NCBI GenBank assembly: GCA_030867875.1
Contig: JAOWCC010000577.1
Span: 2,248,660-2,312,659, forward strand
Length of the DNA: 64,000 nucleotides
Reading direction: 5' to 3'
Source: Actinernus sp. WN-2022
Lineage: Eukaryota; Cnidaria; Anthozoa; Actiniaria; Actinernidae
The notes under the pieces are model-generated. The model was not told the DNA's origin. It worked only from the letters and a program-made list of their open reading frames with translations, and did not search any database. Positions within the stretch are counted from its first letter, which is position 1; the number at the start of each line of letters is the position of its first letter. Of the stretch, positions 12,266 through 21,612 are shown piece after piece. The translations under genes and the position numbers were made by a program.

Positions 12266-12525
12266 TTATCAAGGGATCGCAGGTCTCGAAAGCACAGCCC
12301 ATGTATTCTCCCAGCTAGCAACATCGTCACTGTAAAAGGCCCCGTTCCCTCAAACGAAGAGGCCATGGCTTGATCCAAGAGAGGGATGGTGGGTCTTGGT
12401 CTCTCTTGGAGCGGTAGAGCTTGCATTTTCCCCTCATCGGTGCTGAAGGAACCAAAGAAGGCCACTCGAGATTGTTTGACGCACTCGGGAGCTTGACCGA
12501 CAGTCCTGCAGTTGATTGAATTAAT
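12266..12525 (-). CDS. Host gene A, internal exon
   Basis: This 260-nt minus-strand exon starts after an acceptor (AAACTTGCAG) in phase 0 and ends at a GTACGT donor in phase 2, which suits the next exon at 6611-6840. The 86 codons include Cys residues and a hydrophobic stretch (FTVTMLLAGRIHGLCF) and end RDLRSLD. Composition is that of real coding sequence with no internal stops. I do not recognise the family. The upstream partner is probably the 126-bp exon at 33384-33509 (phase 0), with the Polinton in the intron between them. Confidence 0.6.
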
Positions 12526-12759
12526 CTGCAAGTTTTGTAGGAATAAATTTAAAATAGAATGTCCTCTCTGAAAAGGTTAAATATCTTTAGGATTTTCAGA
12601 CATAAATGTTTTTCAAGTGATTTATTTCTATTTGCCCTATATGGCACAGGTGATGAGATAAAGATCAGGTACTTTATATTAATGAGCGTCAGATTCGAGT
12701 GCGAGTATAATACTTTTAGACTCAAAATATCTCAGTCGCAAGGAAAGTAGAGATCTTCC

Positions 12760-13340
12760 CATTCTGCCAAATGCTAGAGACATGAGAACAAGCTACTATC
12801 AGTATTTGTTTGTTCGTGAATCTTTTTAAAATGTTACTCAATTGTGGAAAGTTGACCTCGTAGTCACTCTCGCATCTGAAGCTAGCTGATGATCGAGTGC
12901 GAAGGCATGATGGAAAAAATGGCTCGAGGTCATAACGTACGAACCGAGTGCAGCCTACAAATTGACCAACAGCCAATGGTGAAAGGCGTGATCACACTTG
13001 AGCTAAGCAAAGTAAACTACATGTAATGTCTATGGAGATAACTCATTTACGGCGCGCTAGAAGTGTGACCTCTCAAATCAGGCGAACGTTTCATACCCGA
13101 AATTCGATGCTGGTTACTTGAAACCGCAGTGTGCTTCAGTAGCTTGGCTCTGGGCAACCTTTGCTCTGGGCACCCTTGAAGCAGGCTAACACAACAATAC
13201 AGTTGTGTCACGTTTGATTGGCTCATCAGTTGACTAATAAACACATTAATGCCTGTTCACTCAAGCACAGCAAAAGTATAGAGAAAAGGTACGTGTTCCT
13301 TGCTCAAGTGTGGTCAAGGCAAAATGTAGGCGACTGCATG
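12760..13340. other. Gene-free stretch with weak inverted similarity
   Basis: No exon or known repeat could be called. Words such as CTTGAGC.AAG / CTTGCTCAAGTGTGG recur in opposite orientation at about 12990 and 13290, hinting at an old foldback element. This is too divergent to delimit. Confidence 0.3.
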
Positions 13341-13539
13341 CATTTCATGTACAGCTATTGTATTTTGTAATTAAGACCTAATTATCTCCCAAATGGATTG
13401 ACATGACGGGCGCATCTGTTGTCATGCAAAATAATCATGAGGTCAGTACTACGAAGTCCCTAAATATTTATCAAACACGTTTGTAAAGCGGTCTGCAAAT
13501 GACAGCTGGAATATAAATTCTGTTACTTAAGCATTCCAT

Positions 13540-13868
13540 TGTGCAAATGATCAAGTGGTCAGCGTTCATCTACATATCGTGACGCCAAGATATGGAATGA
13601 TATCACTGAGTAGTGATTTAAAATGTATAAGTAATGCTAAGATTTTTAAACGACTATTAATTAATTAACATTTAACTAAGTAGTAATTAGTATTTATTAA
13701 GATAACTTAAGATTACTAAATCTATATTATTTATATATTAATTGTATCTTAGATATTAATATGATAATCATGGACGCCGTGAATTAGTCATTTATTACTT
13801 TTATCACTTGTATATTGTTGCTGAAAACCCTTATCATGGAGCTTCAATAAAATATGTATGTATGTATG
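13540..13868 (+). mobile_element. LINE 3' end fragment
   Basis: A short, broken reading resembles the last residues of CR1/RTE-type ORF2 (DAKIWNDI at about 13580). An AT-rich 3' UTR, AATAAA and a (TATG)n tail at 13853-13868 follow. The tail type matches the LINE 3' end at 63.3-63.9 kb. No intact ORF. Confidence 0.55.
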
Positions 13869-14245
13869 AAGGATAAATAATGATATTATTCCATAGTTAG
13901 GTACGTGTCTTAACTAGCGCTTACCAAATTGCAGTTCTCGATGACTTTTGTTGCCTAATAATAATAATAATAAATTATTACTAATTAAACAAGCAGTAAA
14001 GATTTAATTGTTTATGGGCAGCACTCGACTTTAGCAGTATCACTAAAAGAAATAAGTAAAACTGTCATTCTAAAACTCATTAATAATGCAGAACGGCATT
14101 AGCCAATCATGTGTGCTGAATGACACCACGTGATGGCCTCTTTATATCTGATATAAGCGTGATTAATAAAACACGGTGTCTTTATATCTGATAAACTGAA
14201 GTTTTATTAATCAGTGTTGTATCCAGCGTGTTGGAGGTTGTGTCT

Positions 14246-15335
14246 GTATGAGGGAGGTCTCACAAACGATCACTGACCTCCCTACCCAAGGGGGGATGTT
14301 GACCTCCTGTATTGATGACAGCAGACCGTCTCATTGTATGAGGGAGGTCTCACAAACGATCACTGCCCTCCCTACCCAAGGGGGAAATGTTGACCTCCTG
14401 TATTGATGACAGCAGACCGTCTCATTGTATGAGGGAGGTCTCACAAACGATCACTGACCTCCCTACCCAAGGGGGAAATGTTGACCTCCTGTATTGATGA
14501 CAGCAGACCGTCTCATTGTATGAGGGAGGTCTCACAAACGATCACTGCCCTCCCTACCCAAGGGGGAAATGTTGACCTCCTGTATTGATGACAGCAGACC
14601 GTCTCATTGTATGAGGGAGGTCTCACAAACGATCACTGCCCTCCCTACCCAAGGGGGAAATGTTGACCTCCTGTATTGATGACAGCAGACCGTCTCATTG
14701 TATGAGGGAGGTCTCACAAACGATCACTGACCTCCCTACCCAAGGGGGAAATGTTGACCTCCTGTATTGATGACAGCAGACCGTCTCATTGTATGAGGGA
14801 GGTCTCACAAACGATCACTGCCCTCCCTACCCAAGGGGGAAATGTTGACCTCCTGTATTGATGCCTGCAGACCGTCTCATTGTATGAGGGAGGTCTCACA
14901 AACGATCACTGACCTCCCTACCCAAGGGGGAAATGTTGACCTCCTGTATTGATGACAGCAGACCGTCTCATTGTATGAGGGAGGTCTCACAAACGATCAC
15001 TGACCTCCCTACCCAAGGGGGAAATGTTGACCTCCTGTATTGATGACAGCAGACCGTCTCATTGTATGAGGGAGGTCTCACAAACGATCACTGACCTCCC
15101 TACCCAAGGGGAAAATGTTGACCTCCTGTATTGATGCCTGCAGACCGTCTCATTGTATGAGGGAGGTCTCACAAACGATCACTGACCTCCCTACCCAAGG
15201 GGGAAATGTTGACCTCCTGTATTGATGACAGCAGACCGTCTCATTGTATGAGGGAGGTCTCACAAACGATCACTGACCTCCCTACCCAAGGGGGAAATGT
15301 TGACCTCCTGTATTGATGCCTGCAGACCGTCTCAT
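14246..15335. repeat. Minisatellite, 12 copies of 91 bp
   Basis: Twelve head-to-tail units starting GTATGAGGGAGGTCTCACAA and ending CAGACCGTCTCATT. The first unit is 90 bp, the others 91. Copies are nearly identical and fall into variants: CACTGACC against CACTGCCC, and GACAGCAGACC against GCCTGCAGACC. There are no unique spacers, so it is not CRISPR-like. Such homogeneity implies recent expansion or gene conversion. Confidence 0.95.
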
Positions 15336-15339
15336 CATT

Positions 15340-16053
15340 AGGAGACTTTTGTGTGCACATTGCGCATATCTGTGACGCAAACTGAACCATATAAAAGCAA
15401 CGACTACTTACGAAAAAAATATCGATTACAACTCCAACAGACATCAAGTACAATCTTTCATTTAGTTTGATTCTTAATTAACTTCAAGGTTTAATACGTC
15501 ATTTACAAAAAATTGTGTCCATCTGCATCTCAGATCTTTATTTGCCGAATACAGTCGGCCATTTATTTTATAAATATCACGTAGTAGTTGTCCTAGTATC
15601 GACCTACCACCAGAAATTGTGTTCACATGTCCCTCCTTAAGGCGCCGCCGTAATTAGAACCGAGGTAACGCCGAGATTACATCAGAATTTAAGACAAATT
15701 ACCTTGATGCACTTTAGTCCCACAGAGCTTGCCATCTTGGCATGCGTCTCTGATGCGTTGAGGTAGAGAGTGGCCTAACGGGAAAAGATGAGAGACCATA
15801 CTATAAAGGTACTTCAAAGGCAAAGGAAACTTGGGAACTTAGCTGGTGCGACAGAAACTAATTTCAGGCCGAAGGTCACTCGGTATCATCTCGGAGGAAG
15901 GGAGGAACGATGCAAAGTCCTGACTGTTTCACTTTTCAGACAACAACCTTTGAGTTATCACTGAAAAACAATGTTTGCTCTCAAATGTTCCTTACGGATG
16001 CCAAAATCTATTGTGCGTGTGTCTGCTATAAGTTATACACTAGATGACAGTCA
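15340..16053. other. Left flank of the Polinton, no gene called
   Basis: Intronic if host gene A spans the element. Contains the dispersed repeat at 15965-16053. One short minus-strand frame near 15400-15460 has a GTAAGT at its end but its phase does not fit the neighbouring exons. Confidence 0.4.
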
Positions 16054-16058
16054 TGGGC
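16054..16058 (+). other. Target site duplication, left (TGGGC)
   Basis: TGGGC directly precedes the AGTAGTATAGCC terminus and is repeated at 32728-32732 directly after the mirrored terminus. Polintons/Mavericks usually make 5-6 bp duplications, so this defines both ends of the insertion. Confidence 0.85.
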
Positions 16059-16290
16059 AGTAGTATAGCCGGAGTCAGATAAATACCACTTTTTCTTGTA
16101 CAAGAAAACTCAAAAAATTGTAATGTTATGGACGCCTTGTTTTCTTGCACAAGGGGCGTCATAAAGCGAATTCAGAAATCCACTTCATGACGCCCCTTGT
16201 GCAAGAAAAAAGGCGTCCATACCATTACAACTTTTTAAGTTTTTCTTGCACAACAAAAAGTTGTATTTATCTGACTCCGGCTATACTACT
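16059..16290. repeat. Terminal palindrome of left TIR
   Basis: Two arms of about 104 bp, each AGTAGTATAGCCGGAGTCAG at its outer edge and GGGGCGTCAT at its inner edge, pair around a 24-nt centre (GCGAATTCAGAAATCC). About a dozen mismatches separate the arms. The motif TTTTCTTGYACAAG or its variant occurs twice per arm. Neither palindrome has its own target duplication, so they are part of the element and not separate MITEs. Confidence 0.9.
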
Positions 16291-16395
16291 AGGGGTAACT
16301 AAGGGTCATTCAAAGTGTCACTAGACATTCTTGTACATAAAATCCAACTTGATAATCCTATTAGAGATATGATTACATATAGTTATATCGACATC
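16059..16395 (+). repeat. Left terminal inverted repeat
   Basis: Matches the reverse complement of 32390-32727. Similarity is very high over the outer 232 bp and to about 16330, then decays to around 16395. The outer part (16059-16290) is itself a palindrome. The inner part contains AGGGGTAACTAAGGGTCATT and leads into the polymerase promoter region. Confidence 0.92.
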
Positions 16396-16445
16396 GATTG
16401 CTCTGCAACAGCCTTACACCTAGAAATCTAAATTTGGAGTATCTG

Positions 16446-16483
16446 TTAAAGCTATCCTAACGTATAGTTATATCGAAGGAAGA
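16446..16483 (+). promoter_or_regulatory. Putative DNA polymerase promoter
   Basis: GTTAAAGCTATCCTAACGTATAG lies in positions 16446-16468, right before the polymerase ATG. The same two-part arrangement, GTTRAAG then ACGTATAG, precedes the integrase start, and ACGTATA alone precedes other genes of the element. Position and recurrence suggest a virus-specific promoter. No transcription data. Confidence 0.5.
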
Positions 16484-18769
16484 ATGGTGAGACCACGTAG
16501 TGAACCACTTCCACGGAGTCTAGCTCGAGAGGCAGGTGCTATTCTAGAGGAGAGAGATGGAATGCTCGAGGGAGTGGAGATAGGTCGCCGTACTATCCGA
16601 TGGCGCTTCTTCCAAGGTGTGGCAGGAGATTTGACCCCTAGGATCATGGAAAAGTTAGTTGCAAAGGTAACCACCAGCTTCTACCTACGCTACAGCTACA
16701 CCTATCGCATTCGCAATGTCAATGACGGACGCGTTATGCTATTCTCCAAGACTGTCCCAGGCTCTCCATGGGTGAACATCCTAGAAGATGGAGAAGAGTG
16801 GATCAATAGTATGGAGACAGCTCGTTTGAATCCCGACAACATCAATCGACCAAATACCCAATGGGCCTTTGTGCGTTGGATCTACGTGGATGTCAAAGTT
16901 GTGATCGATCGTCAGCTTTTGTTGGGAACAGGTCCACTACCCCAATGGCTTCGCTATAAGAGAGGAATACTTGCCCTTGATCGATATGGCGACAATCTAT
17001 GTCTTTGGCGCTGCCTTGCCATGCATGAAGGAGCAAGAGTAGATAGGTGTTGCGTCAAAGCTCGAAAACTTGCCCAGGACTTCTATCGCCTGACAGCGCT
17101 CACACAAGACGTTCCCAGAACTTCCTTAGACCAGCTGGAGGAAGTCGAGTTGCACTTTGGAATCGGTATTCGGGTGTACGAACCTACGGAGGATGGCGCT
17201 TGGCATCTGATGCGACATGCAGCTCACTACAAGCGTACGATGACGATTGGGATATACGAAGGACATGCCTTCTACATCAAGAACATCGACAAGATAGGGA
17301 GTGTCTACGTATGCAACGATTGTAAGCAACGGTTCACGAAAGCCTCGAACCTTCAACGTCATGCAGATCGTTGCAGTCGTGGAGAAACAAAGATTGTTTG
17401 CCCTGGAAAAGTAATCACAGTACCTCAGTCGGCATACGAAAAAGCCTTCTGGCCAGAGAGCACAGCCAGCAAAGTCGCTTTATGCTGGTTGGAACGCGAA
17501 ACCAAAAGGATTGGACAACACATTCATCATGCAGCTTGTGGGCATGGTGGAGAGCATTGGATAGAAGGAGCGCCGGTCGACGGCTACGAACCTATTTCGA
17601 AAACCATCTTTCAATTTCATGGATGCTATTTCCATGGCTGCCCGAAATGCTTCCCTAGGGAAAGGAGGCTCTATCTCAAGACCTACGAAAGAACGGCAAA
17701 GCTACAAGGAGCTGGTTATACAGTAGTGGAAGCTTGGGGCTGCTCCACAAAGAAGAAAAACAAACCGGTCCCCACACCAACACAAACTGTCTACCCACAC
17801 TTCATAGTTTACGATTTCGAAGCCTATCTCGACACGACAAAAGGAAGACAACCAACAGACCACCTGACCATCGAAAACGTCCATGTCCCAATATCAGTAT
17901 CAATTGCCGACACGTACAATCGAAAGCCAACCCACATCTGTCGACGCAATCCAAAAGAACTCATCGAAGCCTTCGTCGAAGAACTCCAGCAAAGAGCAGA
18001 GACAATCCAAGAAGTCGTTGTGGAACAGTTCTGCCCCAAGACACCTGAATTCTCTTTTGACACCCTACCAAAGAAACAACAAGCTAAGATCGACGAATGG
18101 ATCAGCCAAGTTCCAGTAGTGGGATTCAACTCTGGCAGGTACGATCTTAATCTGATCAGGGAGCACTTCGTAGGAATCATTGCCGACACCTGTTCAAAGA
18201 TTCTGGTAGCAAAGAAAGCCAATTCCACTATGTTCCTATTGACCCCAGATTTCCGTTTCCTTGATGTGATCAACTACCTTGGACCGGGAACTTCTTATGA
18301 ACGTTGGGTCGCTGCCTATGGATGTGAATCGCAAAAGAGTTTCTTCCCATATGAGTGGTTCGATTCTCCAGACAAGTTGGATCACGTTGGATTACCAGAT
18401 TATCAAGAGTGGGGTTCGAAGTTGAAAAGAGAACATCTACTATCTATGTCAGAGTTCGAAGACTGCAAGCGCACCTTTCTCGACAAAGGAATGGAAACCT
18501 TTGCAGACTGGCTACGATACTACAACAACCTAGATGTAGTTCCATTCTTAGAGGCACTCGAAAAGATGCGAGATTTCTATCACGAGAAAGGAGTAGACAT
18601 GCTGAAAGATGCAGTGTCCATTCCAGGAGTCTCACTACAGTTCCTGCTTCGAGGTAGTGTAGAAAGGGGAGCTGAGATGTACGCTCCAAGTAAGGAAGCC
18701 TACCGCATGCTGAAAGACGCTGTCGTGGGAGGTCCAAGCATAGTGTTCACCAGACTCCACGAATCATAA
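16484..18769 (+). CDS. polB: Protein-primed-type DNA polymerase B, N-terminal part (exonuclease)
   Basis: Replicates the element's DNA; Polinton polymerases belong to the protein-primed branch of family B. This frame of 761 codons holds a C2H2 zinc finger (about residues 274-297, VCNDCKQRF..LQRHADRC), exonuclease motif I (VYDFEAYLD, about 441), motif II (GFNSGRYDLN, about 545) and motif III (YYNNLDVVPF, about 680). It ends at a TAA (18767-18769) just before polymerase motif A. The next frame continues in the same register, so one ancestral gene has been cut by a single stop. Either this copy is inactive or the stop is read through. Start chosen at the first ATG after the conserved upstream motif. 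Confidence 0.9.
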   Translation: MVRPRSEPLPRSLAREAGAILEERDGMLEGVEIGRRTIRWRFFQGVAGDLTPRIMEKLVAKVTTSFYLRYSYTYRIRNVNDGRVMLFSKTVPGSPWVNILEDGEEWINSMETARLNPDNINRPNTQWAFVRWIYVDVKVVIDRQLLLGTGPLPQWLRYKRGILALDRYGDNLCLWRCLAMHEGARVDRCCVKARKLAQDFYRLTALTQDVPRTSLDQLEEVELHFGIGIRVYEPTEDGAWHLMRHAAHYKRTMTIGIYEGHAFYIKNIDKIGSVYVCNDCKQRFTKASNLQRHADRCSRGETKIVCPGKVITVPQSAYEKAFWPESTASKVALCWLERETKRIGQHIHHAACGHGGEHWIEGAPVDGYEPISKTIFQFHGCYFHGCPKCFPRERRLYLKTYERTAKLQGAGYTVVEAWGCSTKKKNKPVPTPTQTVYPHFIVYDFEAYLDTTKGRQPTDHLTIENVHVPISVSIADTYNRKPTHICRRNPKELIEAFVEELQQRAETIQEVVVEQFCPKTPEFSFDTLPKKQQAKIDEWISQVPVVGFNSGRYDLNLIREHFVGIIADTCSKILVAKKANSTMFLLTPDFRFLDVINYLGPGTSYERWVAAYGCESQKSFFPYEWFDSPDKLDHVGLPDYQEWGSKLKREHLLSMSEFEDCKRTFLDKGMETFADWLRYYNNLDVVPFLEALEKMRDFYHEKGVDMLKDAVSIPGVSLQFLLRGSVERGAEMYAPSKEAYRMLKDAVVGGPSIVFTRLHES

Positions 18770-20074
18770 GTGACTAAGATTCGTAGTCATCAGGGAGGAA
18801 CTAAGATTTGTCGTAAGATTCTTGGATACGATGCCAACGCCCTATATCTTTCTACCATGGAATTCGAAATGCCTTGTGGAAAAGAAAAGGTTGTGCACTA
18901 TGACGATCCAGGTCCAGCCACTGAAGGATTCGTTGAATGTCTACTTGGTGGAACGTGGTTTGGATATGCAGAAGTAGACATCGAGATACCAAAGAAATTG
19001 TGGAAGGAATTTGAGGAGATGCCCCCCTTCTTCTACAACAAGAAAATCCCCAAAGAAGCAATCCCTCCAGAAATGTTGGCCTACCTTGAGAAGACAGGTA
19101 GAAAGCTCAGCGAGGAAACAAAGCTAGTTGGGAGTCTCTCTGGAAAGAAGTTGCTACTCTATGCTCCTCTTCTACTTTGGTATGTAGATCATGGCGCAGT
19201 GATCACTGCTGTCTACCGCACGATAGACTACGAACCCAAAGAAATCTTCGGATGGTTCGTGGACCAAGTCACTGAGGCACGTCGTATGGGAGATGAAGAT
19301 AAAGGTGAGGCTTTGCTGGCAGATGTGTTCAAGCTACTAGGAAACAGCGCCTATGGAAAGTTGCTCGAAGACTTGGGACGCCAAACAAAGGTCACCTATA
19401 CAAAAGATGAGAAGGTTGTGGACAAGGCATTGCGAAGTGTTTGGTTCGAAGACCTGGAAGAGATTGGTGATGCATATGAACTCGAGAGCCGAAAGGACCA
19501 GATCCGAATCAAACGCCCTTTCCAAGTAGGTATCGCTGTGTACCAGCTTGCAAAGCTGCGTATGCTCGAGTTCTACTACGACTTCCTCGATAAGTACATC
19601 GATCGCAAAGATTTCGAATATATACAGATGGACACGGACAGTGCGTACATTGCCATCTCTGGAAACAGCATAGATGAAGTTGTACGACCGGAACTACGTG
19701 AGGATTTCGAAGCCAATAGGAAGGAATGGCTAGCTTGGGACAAGTGGAGCAGTCGTACCCCAGGACTCTTCAAACTCGAATTCGAAGGACAGCGCGCCAT
19801 TGCCCTATGCTCGAAAGCCTACTACGTCGATACGGGTGGCAGCAAGAAGTATTCCGCTAAAGGTATGTCTAGGCGTCACAACGACATTTCGTGGGATCGA
19901 TTCAAAGCAGCCCTCCAGGGTGATATCGACATGGCGGAAAACCGAGGCTTCCGACTATCGCCAGAAGGTATAGCAACCTACAAACAACGGAAGCTTGGGC
20001 TATCGGCTTACTACGACAAAAGACGTGTTCTTCCCGATGGAATCCACACCGAGCCAATAGAGTACGCTGTCTAG
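18770..20074 (+). pseudogene. polB: DNA polymerase B, C-terminal part (palm/fingers) beyond in-frame stop
   Basis: Same register as the preceding frame and directly downstream of its TAA; it opens with GTG, not ATG, and has no promoter of its own. It carries the polymerase motifs in family B order: motif A GYDANALYL (about residue 19), motif B KLLGNSAYGKLL (about 187) and motif C DTDSAY (about 288), followed by the KxY-type stretch SKAYYV. All catalytic residues look intact. The stop codon overlaps that of the convergent integrase gene through a shared CTAG at 20071-20074. Only the internal TAA marks it as broken. Confidence 0.85.
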
Positions 20075-21102
20075 CGCTTGGGTACAAACATAATTCCTTT
20101 TGGTGGTAGTTCTGTATCCCTAGGAACAACTTGTAGCTCTTCACGAACGAATCCACGTTTGGGTGCAGCCTTCTCCTTCGCAAGGTAGTAAAGCACAGGC
20201 TGTCCCGAAGATACTACGCTTCGCGAAATGGTGTATATCTGTAAACTCCACACGGGATCAGTAGCTCTACGTTTTTCACCTCCTTCCAATTCTCCTGGTG
20301 CGTAAAGATATCGAACTAGAACGTCGAATGGTAGACGCTCTTCTCTCAATCCAACGGTGCGCGAATACGTAGGAGTCTTCAGATCTACTTGTTGCGCCAC
20401 CACAGAATTCGAAGGCTCTTTACCAGTCAACCGAGTCACCTCACTGTTCATGGCTTTGATAACCATTGGTAAACGAAGTACCCATTCTCTACTACGCTCA
20501 TCTGATCCTTCCGAAGTAAGTACCATCTCTTGTGCATACTGATACCCAAACAATCTCTCGGCTAGAGTTCTATTTGCTCGTTCGACGAAGCCTTGCGCTC
20601 TATGATTACCAGCCTCACCTCGTTGAACTTTCGTACCATGTAGTTCTAGCGTTTCAGACATACGTCCCATGAATTCTCTACCAGGATCTACTTGCAACGT
20701 CTTTGGCCATTCTAGTGGACTACGTTTATAGATTCGTTCGAATGCCGCAGAAACTTCACCACTATCTTTAGATGCCAAAGGTTCGGCTTCTTTGTATCGA
20801 GAAGCTACGTCGATTACTACCAATGCGTACTTGTATAGTTTCCTTCCACGTCCAGGACGATCGTGTGGTAGAAATATCAAATCAGCTTGGTGGACTTCAT
20901 TTGGTTTCGATACAGTCCAATGTGGTCGTGGAATGTGTTTTGGTGGTGGTAGATATATTTGCCATATAGATTGCTTTTCCAACCAACTCCTAGCTACGTC
21001 TTCTGATGCTTTCGCTGCTACCGATAGCATACCAATTGCAGAGTGACCTTTCCAATAGCCCATAGGACCATAGAAGATATTCGCAAGTTTAGAATCCATC
21101 AT
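20071..21102 (-). CDS. int: Retroviral-type (RVE) DDE integrase
   Basis: Inserts the element's DNA into the host chromosome. With the start at 21102 (MMDSK, directly after the ACGTATAG motif) the protein is 343 aa. The catalytic triad is D74 (VHQADLIFL), D139 (LQVDPGREF) and E174 (QGFVERANRT), giving the D,D-35-E spacing of the RVE family. The C-terminal third has the basic beta-rich segment (YYLAKEKAAPKRGFVREELQ) seen after the core of Polinton integrases. An in-frame extension to 21183 is poly-Phe from a poly(A) tract and is rejected as translated. The gene is intact and converges on the polymerase gene. Confidence 0.92.
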   Translation of the reverse strand: MMDSKLANIFYGPMGYWKGHSAIGMLSVAAKASEDVARSWLEKQSIWQIYLPPPKHIPRPHWTVSKPNEVHQADLIFLPHDRPGRGRKLYKYALVVIDVASRYKEAEPLASKDSGEVSAAFERIYKRSPLEWPKTLQVDPGREFMGRMSETLELHGTKVQRGEAGNHRAQGFVERANRTLAERLFGYQYAQEMVLTSEGSDERSREWVLRLPMVIKAMNSEVTRLTGKEPSNSVVAQQVDLKTPTYSRTVGLREERLPFDVLVRYLYAPGELEGGEKRRATDPVWSLQIYTISRSVVSSGQPVLYYLAKEKAAPKRGFVREELQVVPRDTELPPKGIMFVPKR

Positions 21103-21131
21103 ACATCTATACGTCCCAACCTTCAACAGAT
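21103..21131 (-). promoter_or_regulatory. Putative integrase promoter
   Basis: On the minus strand GTTGAAGG, then GACGTATAGATG, lie within 28 bp of the ATG at 21102, matching the arrangement before the polymerase gene. The A-tract of the hairpin at 21132 is just upstream. Confidence 0.5.
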
Positions 21132-21208
21132 AAAAAAAAAAAAAAAGGAAGAATAAAGAAAGTCGTTGCGTGACCCTCTTCATTCTTCCTTTCTTTTTTT
21201 TTTTTTTT
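21132..21208. other. Hairpin framed by A15 and T15 tracts
   Basis: An A15 run (21132-21146), a stem GGAAGAAT/ATTCTTCC with a loop containing AAAGTCGTTGCGTGACCCTC, and a T-rich run (to 21208). An inverted copy with nearly the same loop is at 31002-31069. Each lies directly upstream of a minus-strand gene (integrase; TFIIB-like). A role as terminator, replication or promoter element is possible but unproven. Confidence 0.8.
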
Positions 21209-21612
21209 AGTAGTAACCTAGTAGTAACCTAGTAGTAACCTAGTAGTAGCTTAGTAGTAGCTTAGTAGTAGCTAGTAGTAGCTTAGGGGTAGCTTAGTAG
21301 TAGCTAGTAGTAGCTTAGGGGTATCTTAGTAGTAGCTTAGTAGTAGCTTAGGGGTAGCTAGTAGTAGCTTAGGGGTAGCTTAGGGGTAGCTTAGTAGTAG
21401 CTTAGGGGTAGCTTAGGGGTAGCTTAGTAGTAGCTTAGGGGTAGCTTAGGGGTAGCTTAGTAGTAGCTTAGGGGTAGCTTAGGGGTAGCTTAGTAGTAGC
21501 TTAGGGGTAGCTTAGGGGTAGCTTAGTAGTAGCTTAGGGGTAGCTTAGGGGTAGCTTAGTAGTAGCTTAGGGGTAGCTTAGTAGTAGCTTAGTAGTAGCT
21601 TAGTAGTAGTAT
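21209..21612. repeat. 11-bp tandem array (TAGTAGTAGCT / TAGGGGTAGCT)
   Basis: About 36 copies of an 11-bp unit in three variants: TAGTAGTAACC at the left edge, TAGTAGTAGCT, and TAGGGGTAGCT, the last two in a roughly alternating pattern. It contains repeated TTAGGGG runs. The array lies between the integrase promoter hairpin and the 3' end of the 141-aa gene. The words TAGTAG, AGGGGTAACTA also occur at the TIR inner edge (16286-16302). Confidence 0.95.

Noticed and set aside
12722..13244. Minus-strand ORFs of 65-84 aa
   Set aside because: Not bounded by compatible splice sites and no recognisable family.
14246..15335. CRISPR array
   Set aside because: Units are contiguous 91-bp repeats with no unique spacers, in an animal genome.
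15400..15475. Short exon of host gene A with a GTAAGT donor
   Set aside because: Its start phase does not fit the exon at 33384-33509 and the acceptor is weak.
16059..16290. The terminal palindromes as two independent MITEs flanking unrelated genes
   Set aside because: Neither palindrome has its own target duplication, the TIR similarity continues beyond them, and TGGGC flanks the whole unit.
21103..21183. Integrase start at 21183
   Set aside because: The extra 27 residues are a poly-Phe translation of the A/T-tract hairpin; the ATG pair at 21102 follows the shared promoter motif.
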